Assembly: GCF_965279055.1 (NCBI RefSeq) | Contig: NZ_OZ257125.1 | Span: forward strand, 2,294,001-2,358,000 | Origin: Hydrocarboniphaga sp965279055 | Lineage (GTDB): Bacteria > Pseudomonadota > Gammaproteobacteria > Nevskiales > Nevskiaceae | Length of the DNA: 64,000 bases | Direction: 5' to 3' | Shown here: one piece after another, positions 35,461 to 44,420 of the stretch | Position numbering within the stretch: the first letter of the stretch is position 1 | Layout of the letters: each line of letters starts with the position of its first letter | The notes under the pieces: model-generated | What the model was told of the DNA's origin: nothing | The model's database searches: none | Seen by the model: only the letters and a program-made list of their open reading frames with translations | Position numbers and translations under genes: made by a program

Positions 35461-35583
35461 TTGAGCGCAGGCCCGACAGGCCAGCGCTTTCGGTCGGCTG
35501 CTGCCAGCCGCAGCTCATCCGCTAACATGGGCTCGATCCTGTCACGGCCTGCCGGTGCTGAAGACCAGCACGGCGAGCACACG

Positions 35584-35673
35584 ATGCCGGCCGATAGCCA
35601 GCGCATCCATGACGGCAACGCGGCGGCCCTCGCCGCCTACACAAACGGGAGAATCGAGTGGCACGGAAACTGA
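35584..35673 (+). CDS. Candidate 29-residue leader ORF upstream of the 83-residue ORF
   Basis: ATG to TGA, beginning MPADSQRIHDGNAAALAAYT. It ends 16 bases inside the following GTG-started gene, in another frame, which would allow translational coupling. No family is recognisable and the ribosome-binding site (GGCGAG) is weak. It may be a chance ORF. Confidence 0.25.
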   Translation: MPADSQRIHDGNAAALAAYTNGRIEWHGN

Positions 35674-35909
35674 CGGAGTCGCAGGTCGCCGTAATGAAGT
35701 GGCTGAACAAGGGATGGAAGGCGTATGTCGCCCATGGCACCCGGGTCGAAGTCAACGGTCATCCGGTCTGCACCACGGCGACGATGCTGACGCTAGAAAA
35801 GCTCGGCCTGGTCGAGAAGCTCGGCGTGGCGGCATGGCAGGCCACGGAAGCAGGCAAGCAATGGTTGCCGCCAACCGCGGCCGCCACCGCAGTCAACGAC
35901 CCGGCATAG
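35658..35909 (+). CDS. Small hypothetical protein (83 residues)
   Basis: Not recognised. The GTG start has GGGAGA well placed just upstream, which supports expression and decides the start. Residues 5-65 (LTESQVAVMKWLNKGWKAYV, then ATMLTLEKLGLVEK and WQATEAGKQWL) look like a compact helical fold with the rhythm of a winged helix, with alternating helices and a beta-like VEVNGHPV. The tail is Ala/Thr-rich. No membrane segment or signal is present. It lies between the M4 protease and kdsA, convergent with kdsA. Confidence 0.65.
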   Translation: MARKLTESQVAVMKWLNKGWKAYVAHGTRVEVNGHPVCTTATMLTLEKLGLVEKLGVAAWQATEAGKQWLPPTAAATAVNDPA

Positions 35910-35994
35910 GCACCCAGGCGGTTGCCGGAAGCCCCGGCAGGTTCCCCCGATGCTCCGGGGGAAGTCCATCATCAATGGTTAGCCCCCCGCTCTA

Positions 35995-36828
35995 TCAGCT
36001 GAGTTCGGACTCCAGCAGCGGCTTGGACTTGACCAGCTTGTCCAGCGCGACCAGGGATTCCAGCAGCCCCTTGATCTTGGCCAGCGGCAGTGAGTTCGGG
36101 CCGTCGCACAGCGCTTCGTCCGGCTTGGGATGGGTTTCCATGAACACGCCGGAGACGCCGGCGCCGACCGCGGCGCGAGCCAGCACCGGGATCATTTCGC
36201 GCATGCCGCCGGAGGCGTTGCCCTGGCCGCCGGGCAGCTGCACCGTGTGCGTGGCGTCGAACACCACCGGCGAGTATTTGCGCATGATCGCCAGGCCGCG
36301 CATGTCGGCGACAAGATTGTTATAGCCGAAGCTGAAGCCGCGCTCGCACAGCAGGAACTGGTCCGGCGCGACAGCCTTCATCTTGGCGATCACGTTGCCC
36401 ATTTCCCAGGGCGACATGAACTGGCCTTTCTTGACGTTGATCGGCCGGCCGCTCCTGGCCCACTTCTGCATGAAGTTGGTCTGGCGGCACAGGAAGGCCG
36501 GCGTCTGGATCACGTCGATCACCGCGGCGACCTCGTCGACCGGCGTGTCTTCGTGCACGTCGGTCAGCACCGGCACGCCGATCTGCTTTTTCACGTTCTC
36601 CATCATCTTCAGGCCTTCTTCCAGACCCGGGCCGCGGTAGCTCTCGTGCGAGCTGCGGTTGGCCTTGTCGAAGCTGCCTTTGAAGATGTAGAGGATGTCC
36701 AGCTTTTTGGCGATCTCGGCGATGGTGCCGGCGACCTCGATCGCCAGCTCCTGCGATTCCAGCGTGTCCGGGCCCGCGATGATGAACAGCGGTTGGTCGA
36801 TGCCGATGTCGCGGCCACAGAGTTTCAT
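35995..36828 (-). CDS. kdsA: 3-deoxy-8-phosphooctulonate synthase (KDO-8-P synthase)
   Basis: A 277-residue aldolase joining PEP and arabinose 5-phosphate for LPS inner-core KDO. It has IIAGPDTLESQELA (family GPCVIES position), FKGSFDKANRSS, LTDVHE, the CRQTNFMQKWA segment, and NVKKGQF. The start at 36828 (MKLCGRDIGID) matches the family; the frame remains open upstream over unrelated sequence. kdsA normally sits between pyrG and eno; here accessory genes separate it from both. Confidence 0.96.
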   Translation of the reverse strand: MKLCGRDIGIDQPLFIIAGPDTLESQELAIEVAGTIAEIAKKLDILYIFKGSFDKANRSSHESYRGPGLEEGLKMMENVKKQIGVPVLTDVHEDTPVDEVAAVIDVIQTPAFLCRQTNFMQKWARSGRPINVKKGQFMSPWEMGNVIAKMKAVAPDQFLLCERGFSFGYNNLVADMRGLAIMRKYSPVVFDATHTVQLPGGQGNASGGMREMIPVLARAAVGAGVSGVFMETHPKPDEALCDGPNSLPLAKIKGLLESLVALDKLVKSKPLLESELS

Positions 36829-36918
36829 TGCTTGTCCTTGGCTACAGCGAAAGGTCGCAGATTTTACCTGCCGCGCAGTTTCGCTGCCGGCCGCCCGCCG
36901 GCGCGGTATACACAGGCG

Positions 36919-38229
36919 ATGCCAATAATGACCACAACCACCGTGATCGACTGGGTAGCGGGCGACGCGCTGGCCCTGCGCATCCCGGTGCACGCCGGCG
37001 CGCTGCGCGACGGCGGCGCGGATTTTCTGACCGCCGCATTCCAGGCCAGTGGCGCGCTGGCCGCGGACCAGCGCGTTGCAGGCATCACCCGGTTCGAGGA
37101 CTGCCCTGGCGGCAGTACCGGCCGCAAGCTACTGCTGTCGGTGGCCTACGAGCCCGACATTCCCGGCCTGCCGACCGAGCTGTTCGTGAAGTTCTCACGC
37201 GACTTCGACGACGCGATCCGCGACCGCGCGAAGAACCAGCTGGAGCCGGAAGTGCGCCTGGCGCGGCTGTCGCGCCGGCCTGGCTTTCCGATCGCGGTGC
37301 CCGCCTGCCTGTTCGCCGACTACCACCGGAAATCCGGCAGCGGCCTGCTGATCACGCAGCGCATCGCCTTCGGCAGCGGCGGCATCGAGCCGCTGCACGA
37401 CAAGTGCCGCGACTACGATCTGCCCGAGCCGCTGGCGCACTACCGCGCGCTGATCAAGGCCCTCGCCCGCCTCGCCGGCACGCACCAGGCCGGGCGGCTG
37501 TCGGCCGACGTCGCCAGCGAGTTCGCGTTCGATGCCGAACAGGCGATCGCCAGCGACCGCATCCGTTACAGCGAACAGCAGCTGCTGAATCGCGTCGCGC
37601 GCTACGCCGAGTTCGCCGAGCGCTATCCGCAGCTGTTGCCGGCGCAGATCCGCACGCCTGAATTTCTGTCGCAGCTAGGCTGCGACATCCCTCGATTTCT
37701 GCAACAAGAGCAGCCGATCCGCCGCCTGCTCCACAGCCGGCCGGAGTTCATCGCGCTGTGCCACTGGAACGCGAACATCGACAACGCCTGGTTCTGGCGC
37801 GGCGCCGACGGCGAACTCGAGTGCGGGTTGATGGACTGGGGCCGTGTTGGCCAGATGAGCGTCGCGCTGGCGCTGTTCGGCGCGCTCAGCGCCGCCGAAA
37901 TCGGGCTGTGGGACGCGCATCTGTACGAGCTGCTGACACTGTTCGCCGACGAGTTCCACGGCTGCGGCGGCGCAGCGCTGGATGTCGAAGCGCTAAAAAC
38001 CCATCTGCTGCTGTGGGTCGCCCTGATGGGCCTGGCCTGGCTGCTCGACGCGCCGGCGCTGATCCAGGCGCAGATCGCCGATCTGTCGGCGATTGAAAGC
38101 CGCCGCGATCCGCGCTTCGGCGCCAACGAGACCGCGCGCGTGCAGCTGCACATGTTGAGCACGGTGCTGCACCTGTGGCAGACAGAAGACTTCAGCAGGC
38201 TGCTGGATCGCGTGCTGGCAGCGCCTTGA
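36919..38229 (+). CDS. Protein-kinase-fold phosphotransferase family protein, altered catalytic loop
   Basis: A 436-residue protein resembling aminoglycoside/choline-kinase-fold phosphotransferases. The N-lobe has ELFVKFSRDF with a candidate ATP-binding Lys near residue 91. The catalytic loop reads CHWNANIDNAWFW near residue 278, where the family consensus is HxDxxxxN; the His and last Asn are kept but the catalytic Asp is Asn. The metal-binding DFG-like motif LMDWG follows. The substrate is unknown and there is nothing to support antibiotic resistance. It is divergent from kdsA, with a 90-base gap, and heads an accessory block. Confidence 0.75.
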   Translation: MPIMTTTTVIDWVAGDALALRIPVHAGALRDGGADFLTAAFQASGALAADQRVAGITRFEDCPGGSTGRKLLLSVAYEPDIPGLPTELFVKFSRDFDDAIRDRAKNQLEPEVRLARLSRRPGFPIAVPACLFADYHRKSGSGLLITQRIAFGSGGIEPLHDKCRDYDLPEPLAHYRALIKALARLAGTHQAGRLSADVASEFAFDAEQAIASDRIRYSEQQLLNRVARYAEFAERYPQLLPAQIRTPEFLSQLGCDIPRFLQQEQPIRRLLHSRPEFIALCHWNANIDNAWFWRGADGELECGLMDWGRVGQMSVALALFGALSAAEIGLWDAHLYELLTLFADEFHGCGGAALDVEALKTHLLLWVALMGLAWLLDAPALIQAQIADLSAIESRRDPRFGANETARVQLHMLSTVLHLWQTEDFSRLLDRVLAAP

Positions 38230-38358
38230 GCCTGATGCGCTAGCGGCGGGCCAAAAAAAGCCCGGGCATTTGCTTCTGGCGTGACCCCATGATCCGCCAC
38301 ACCCAGCTTGCCGGAAGCGGCGGGGGCACCGGCTGCGGGCTGAGGCGGGCAGCCGGCG

Positions 38359-39027
38359 CTAGGCCGCGATCGCGCGCCGGCAGAATTCCCAGATGTCGTG
38401 AGCCAGCTGCTGCCGGCGCAGCGGATCGGGCCGCGCGCTTTCGTGCGCCAGCAGCTCGGTATGCACCGTGGTGGCGACCAGGTTGTAGACCAGCGTCGCC
38501 AGCTGGGTCGCCGAATCGCGGCGCACCAGGCCGGCCTGCATGCCGTCTTCGAGCTGCTGCGCGATCAGGCTCATCAGCGGGCTCAGCGCCCGCTGCAGCG
38601 CGTCCGGGCGTGACTCGGCCAGGCGCAGATGCTCGCGGCTCATCGCCGCGCCGCGGCGGTTCGCAAACTCGCCTTCGACCGGCGAGGCGCCATTGCCGAG
38701 CACGATGTGGGTGACGATCAGCCGCAGCCGCTCGACCGGATCCGGTACCGCGCCGAACTGCTGGCGGTAGTGCTCGGCGGCCAGGCTGATGGTGCGTTCG
38801 AACACCGCCAGCATCAGCTCGTCCTTGCCTACGAAGCGCTCGTAGAACGCGCGCCGCGACAGGCCGGTGCGGCTGAGAACGGCGCGTATCGTCAAGCCTT
38901 CCAGCCCGGCCTCGTCGAGCAGCTCGTAAGCCGCCTCGACGATGCGCCGGCTGCGCTGCTCGGGCGGTGGCTCGGCTGCGTCGGCAGGCGTCTGCGCCAG
39001 CGGCTCGGATTTGGACGCCAGGCTCAT
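38359..39027 (-). CDS. TetR family regulator next to the ferredoxin/P450 genes
   Basis: 222 residues. After a roughly 25-residue flexible lead come the TetR helices (RRIVEAAYELLDEAGLEGLT, then AVLSRTGLSRRAFYERFVGKDELM). The C-terminal ligand domain is unrecognised. It is divergent from the ferredoxin gene at 39107 with a 79-base gap that holds a perfect 19-base palindrome, so it most likely represses the ferredoxin/P450 genes and perhaps itself. Confidence 0.92.
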   Translation of the reverse strand: MSLASKSEPLAQTPADAAEPPPEQRSRRIVEAAYELLDEAGLEGLTIRAVLSRTGLSRRAFYERFVGKDELMLAVFERTISLAAEHYRQQFGAVPDPVERLRLIVTHIVLGNGASPVEGEFANRRGAAMSREHLRLAESRPDALQRALSPLMSLIAQQLEDGMQAGLVRRDSATQLATLVYNLVATTVHTELLAHESARPDPLRRQQLAHDIWEFCRRAIAA

Positions 39028-39058
39028 CGGGTTCGGGAAGGCATTCGCAGGGAAGGCG

Positions 39059-39087
39059 TTGACGATATATCAGCGCTTGTCTAGCAT
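39059..39087 (+). promoter_or_regulatory. Putative promoter of the ferredoxin-P450 operon
   Basis: TTGACG at 39059-39064 and TAGCAT at 39082-39087, separated by 17 bases. The start of transcription would fall about 39094, inside the palindrome 39090-39108, leaving only about 13 untranslated bases and no ribosome-binding site before the ferredoxin ATG. Confidence 0.6.
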
Positions 39088-39089
39088 AA

Positions 39090-39108
39090 ATGAGAACACT
39101 GTTCTCAT
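39090..39108. promoter_or_regulatory. Putative TetR operator: perfect 19-base palindrome
   Basis: ATGAGAACA-C-TGTTCTCAT, nine perfect base pairs around a central C. It lies just downstream of the -10 box and covers the first two bases of the ferredoxin ATG (39107-39109). Size and symmetry are those of TetR-family operators, and binding there would block initiation. Confidence 0.75.
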
Positions 39109-39442
39109 GGAGCAAGCCGTGGCGCTGGTGACCTATATCGAACACGACGGCAGCCGCTACCCGGTCGAGGTCGCCGAGGGCGATTCGGTGATGCAGGGCG
39201 CGGTGAACCACATGGTCGCCGGCATCGTCGGCGAATGCGGCGGCGGTCTGGCCTGCGCCACCTGCCATTGCTATGTCGACGCGGCCTGGGTCGACAAGAT
39301 CGAGCCGCCGTCGGAGACCGAGCTGGAGATGCTGGAGTCCACCAGCAGTCCGCGCCGGCCCGGCAGCCGGCTGAGCTGCCAGATCAGCGTCAGCGCGGCG
39401 CTGGACGGACTGGTCGTGCAGTTGCCCGAAACGCAGTTCTGA
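39107..39442 (+). CDS. Putidaredoxin-type [2Fe-2S] ferredoxin
   Basis: 111 residues. Cluster ligands Cys44, Cys50, Cys53 and Cys91 (CGGGLACATC and LSCQI) have the C-x5-C-x2-C...C spacing of adrenodoxin/putidaredoxin. It likely passes electrons to the P450 encoded 28 bases downstream. The matching FAD-dependent ferredoxin reductase is not in the window. No Shine-Dalgarno sequence precedes the ATG. Confidence 0.93.
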   Translation: MEQAVALVTYIEHDGSRYPVEVAEGDSVMQGAVNHMVAGIVGECGGGLACATCHCYVDAAWVDKIEPPSETELEMLESTSSPRRPGSRLSCQISVSAALDGLVVQLPETQF

Positions 39443-39470
39443 AACGACAAGAACGAACAGGAGGCGCACG

Positions 39471-40703
39471 ATGGACAGCACCCAAGCGGCCCGCCCGCCG
39501 GCCCCGGTTTTCGCGATCCCGCCGCATGTGCCACCGGAGTTGGTGCGCTCCATCGGTCTGACCGACGGCCCCGAGTTCCTGGCCGCCCCGCATGTTTTCA
39601 TGGCCGAGCTGCACAACAGCCAGCCGCGGATTTTCTACAACACCAGCGCGCACATGCCCGGCTCCTGGCTGCTGACGAACTACGACGACGCCTACTTCGT
39701 GCTGCGCCATCCGGAGATTTTCACCACCGCCGGCGCGACGCCGTTCCCGCGCGACCCGAACAACTATTTTTATTTCATTCCGCTGGAGATCGACCCGCCG
39801 GATCACCGCAAATACCGCGCGATCCTCGACCCGATGCTGTCGCCCAAGGCGATCGCGCTGCTCGAGGGCAAGATCCGCGACATGGCCAACGGCCTGATCG
39901 ACCCGTTCATCGCCAAGCGCGAATGCGAGTTCACCAGGGACTTCGGCCGGCCGCTGCCGGTGCTGGTGTTCCTCGACATCATGGGCCTGCCGCATCACAT
40001 GCTCGACACCTTCGTCGGCTGGGCGATGGGTCTGTTGCACGCCCAGGACCGCAAGATCGCCGAAACCAGCATGCGCGAGGCCTGCGCCTATCTGGCGACC
40101 GTGATCAAGGAAAAGGCGCAGCAGCCCGACGACGGCGCGATCAGCAGGATCGTGCATGCCCAGCCCAACGGTGTGCCGATGACGGCGCCGGAGATTTTCG
40201 GCTTCACCTTCTTCCTGTTCATCGCCGGCCTGGACACGGTGTTCGCGACCCTGAACAACATCTTCCTGTGGCTTGCCGAGAACCCGCAGCGGCGCCAGGA
40301 GATCATCGACCATCCCGACAACATCAACGCCGTGGTCGAGGAACTGCTGCGCGTCTACTCGGTGACGTTCTCCGGCCGCACGCTCACCCAGGACTACGAG
40401 CTGCACGGCATCAAGATGAAGAAGGGCGACAAGATCACCAGCGTGCTGCCGACCTGCAACTACGACCCGGCGATTTTCGCCAAGCCGACCGAGGTCAACT
40501 TCAACCGCCCGCGCAAGCCGACGCTGGCGTTTGCCGGCGGCGTGCACAGCTGCATGGGCGCGCATCTGGCTCGGCTGGAAGTGAAGATCTGCATCACCGA
40601 GTTCCTGCGGCGCATTCCCGAGTTCAAGCTCAAGGACGGCTGCAAGGTCGAATACTGGCCCGGCGGCGTAGTCGGCCCGAAGCTGCTGCCGCTGGTCTGG
40701 TAG
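39471..40703 (+). CDS. Cytochrome P450, CYP101 (P450cam)-like
   Basis: 410 residues, soluble class I P450. Motifs in order are I-helix AGLDT (252-256), ExxR (Glu291-Arg294), the heme-propionate Arg in SGRTLTQDYELHG (Arg302), and the heme loop FAGGVHSCMGAHLAR with ligand Cys361. The start IPPHVPPELV, FIPLEIDPPDHRKYR and the end LLPLVW follow P450cam closely, suggesting a terpenoid or other small hydrophobic substrate; this is inference. A strong AGGAGG lies 6 bases before the ATG. It forms an operon with the ferredoxin under the TetR regulator. Confidence 0.93.
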   Translation: MDSTQAARPPAPVFAIPPHVPPELVRSIGLTDGPEFLAAPHVFMAELHNSQPRIFYNTSAHMPGSWLLTNYDDAYFVLRHPEIFTTAGATPFPRDPNNYFYFIPLEIDPPDHRKYRAILDPMLSPKAIALLEGKIRDMANGLIDPFIAKRECEFTRDFGRPLPVLVFLDIMGLPHHMLDTFVGWAMGLLHAQDRKIAETSMREACAYLATVIKEKAQQPDDGAISRIVHAQPNGVPMTAPEIFGFTFFLFIAGLDTVFATLNNIFLWLAENPQRRQEIIDHPDNINAVVEELLRVYSVTFSGRTLTQDYELHGIKMKKGDKITSVLPTCNYDPAIFAKPTEVNFNRPRKPTLAFAGGVHSCMGAHLARLEVKICITEFLRRIPEFKLKDGCKVEYWPGGVVGPKLLPLVW

Positions 40704-40724
40704 CGGACTTCCTGCAGGTTCAGC

Positions 40725-40803
40725 TGTAGGAGCGGGCTTGCCCGCGACTGTGGCATCCCAGCGTAGCGCCGCGACCAGGGTCGCGGGCGAGCCCGCTCCT
40801 ACA
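40725..40803. repeat. REP-like palindrome, family 2, copy 2
   Basis: The arms TGTAGGAGCGGGC and GCCCGCTCCTACA are perfect complements, enclosing TTGCCCGCGAC and GTCGCGGGCGA-type inner arms. It lies between the convergent P450 and pyrG genes. The first copy is at 21821-21887. Confidence 0.9.
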
Positions 40804-40829
40804 AAAGCTTTAGCTTTCTACCTGCCGCA

Positions 40830-42488
<1,659 letters not shown>

Positions 42489-42587
42489 GAGATGGGGAAC
42501 AGGCTGGGGGTTTGGCGGATTTTACGGCAAGGGAGGCATCGCTGCCATGACGCGCGCTTTTTTCTGACCCCGAAACCGCGAACGAAA

Positions 42588-42683
42588 CCCCGTTCCTCCC
42601 GAGTAGCCGCGCAGCGGCATATCGAGGGACGCATCGCTCAAGTCCCTCGATACGCGCCGTTGGCGCTACTCGGGAGGAACGGG
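42588..42683. repeat. Dispersed palindromic repeat, family 1, copy E (GTTCCTCC variant)
   Basis: CCCGTTCCTCCCGAGTAGC at the left, ATATCGAGGGAC and GTCCCTCGATAC inside, and GCTACTCGGGAGGAACGGG at the right. It shares the GTTCCTCC form with copy D. It lies between the acyl-CoA ligase and pyrG, both minus strand. Confidence 0.88.
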
Positions 42684-42700
42684 TTCAGTCCGGTGACCCT

Positions 42701-44332
42701 CTACGGCAACTGATGTTCTTTGAACTGCTCGCGCAGCTTCAGCTTCTGCACCTTGCCGGTCGCGGTATGCGGCAGCTCGTCGACGAAGGCGACATCGTCC
42801 GGCGTCCACCATTTGGCGATGCGGCCTTCGTAATGCGCGATCAGCTCCTTGCCGCTGACCTCGGCGCCGGGGCGCCTGACCGCGACCAGCAACGGCCGCT
42901 CGTCCCATTTCGGATGGGCGATGCCGATCACCGCCGCCTCGGCGATCGCCGGATGGCTCATCGCGATGTTTTCCAGGTCGATCGAGCTGATCCACTCGCC
43001 GCCGGACTTGATCACGTCCTTGGAGCGGTCGGTGATGCCGATGAAGCCGTCGGCATCCAGCGTGGCGACGTCGCCGGTGGGAAACCAGCCGTCGACCAGC
43101 GGACTCTTGTCGCTGCGGTAGTAGTCCTTGATCACCCAGGGGCCGCGCACCAGCAGGTCGCCGAAGGCGACGCCGTCGCGCGGCAGCTCCTTGCCGTCGC
43201 CGTCGACGATCTTGGCCTCGACGCCGAACACCAGGCGCCCGGCCTTCAGTTCCAGCGTGCCGCGCGGCTCGTCACTGAGTTCCAGATGCTTTTTCTTCAG
43301 CGCGTTGACCGCGCCCAGCGGCGACATTTCGGTCATGCCCCAGCCCGGCTGCAGGCTGACGCCCAGCTCTTTCTTGAACGCCTGCTGCAACGACGGCGGG
43401 CAGGCCGAGCCGCCGACGATCGCGCGCTTGAACGCCGGCAACTTGACGCCGTGCTCGCGCACGTAGCTGAGCATGCCCAGCCAGACCGTCGGCACGCCGG
43501 CCGAGAACGTGACGCCTTCGTTGACGAACATCTCGCAGAGGCTGGCGCCGTCCAGCGCCGCGCCCGGCATCACCAGCTTATAGCCGACCAGCGCGGCCGA
43601 GTACGGAATGCCCCAGGCATTGACATGGAACATCGGCACGATCGGCAGCACCACGTCGCGCGCCGAGGTGTTCATCACATCGGGTAGCGACGACGCATAC
43701 GTGTGCAGCAGGGTCGAGCGGTGCGAATACAGCGCGCCCTTGGGATTGCCGGTGGTGCCCGAGGTGTAGCAAAGGCAGGCGGCCTGGCGCTCGTCCAGCT
43801 CCGGCCATTCGAAGCGGTCGTTCTCGGCGGCGAGCAGGTCCTCGTAGCAGACCAGGTTGGCGATCGCCTGCTTCGGCTTGTTGGCGGCGTCGGTCAGCGC
43901 GACCCAGGTCTTGACCGTCGGGCACAGCGGGACCAGCTTTTCGACCAGCGGCGCCAGATTGATGTCGAAGCACAGAACGCGGTCTTCGGCGTGGTTGATG
44001 ATCCAGGCGATCTGCTCGGGAAACAGCCGCGGGTTGATCGTGTGGATCACCGCACCGCTGCCGGAGATCGCGTAATACAGCTCCAGGTGGCGATAACCGT
44101 TCCAGGCCAGCGTGCCGACACGGTCGCTGTCGCCGACGCCGAGACGTTTCAGCGCGTTGGCGAGCTTGCGGCAGCGCACGGCGACTTCGCCCCAGTTGGT
44201 GCGATGGAAGCGCGCCTCGCCTTCGGCCGGCTCGACGATGCGCGACACGATCTCGGTATCGGCATGGCAGTTCTCGGCGTGCTTGAGCAGCGTGCTGATC
44301 AGCAGGCCCTGCTCCATCATCTGTCCCATCAT
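42701..44332 (-). CDS. Medium/long-chain acyl-CoA ligase (AMP-binding enzyme)
   Basis: 543 residues of the ANL adenylating superfamily, activating a carboxylic acid to its CoA thioester. Motifs are the phosphate loop YTSGTTGNPKGALYSHR near residue 189, the GWGMTEMSP segment, DGWFPTGDVATLD, and the catalytic C-terminal Lys in TATGKVQKLKL. The wording is close to AlkK-type medium-chain and DmdB-type ligases. The fatty-acid specificity cannot be read. Start as given (MMGQMMEQG); one of the following Met codons could be used instead. Confidence 0.93.
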   Translation of the reverse strand: MMGQMMEQGLLISTLLKHAENCHADTEIVSRIVEPAEGEARFHRTNWGEVAVRCRKLANALKRLGVGDSDRVGTLAWNGYRHLELYYAISGSGAVIHTINPRLFPEQIAWIINHAEDRVLCFDINLAPLVEKLVPLCPTVKTWVALTDAANKPKQAIANLVCYEDLLAAENDRFEWPELDERQAACLCYTSGTTGNPKGALYSHRSTLLHTYASSLPDVMNTSARDVVLPIVPMFHVNAWGIPYSAALVGYKLVMPGAALDGASLCEMFVNEGVTFSAGVPTVWLGMLSYVREHGVKLPAFKRAIVGGSACPPSLQQAFKKELGVSLQPGWGMTEMSPLGAVNALKKKHLELSDEPRGTLELKAGRLVFGVEAKIVDGDGKELPRDGVAFGDLLVRGPWVIKDYYRSDKSPLVDGWFPTGDVATLDADGFIGITDRSKDVIKSGGEWISSIDLENIAMSHPAIAEAAVIGIAHPKWDERPLLVAVRRPGAEVSGKELIAHYEGRIAKWWTPDDVAFVDELPHTATGKVQKLKLREQFKEHQLP

Positions 44333-44420
44333 GTTGCGTCTTTCTCCTGTTGTCGTCGGGCGGGCGTAAGCCGCCGCTTTTGTCTTTCGCCAAGCCTACA
44401 ACGGCGGTTCGCGACCCGCG

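Noticed and set aside
35942..35963. TTCCCCCG/CGGGGGAA hairpin as the kdsA terminator
   Set aside because: An 8-base-pair stem is present but there is no T-run on either strand, so intrinsic termination is not supported.
36919..38229. Aminoglycoside resistance phosphotransferase
   Set aside because: Only the general fold motifs match, the catalytic Asp is replaced, and the length and context do not fit a resistance gene.
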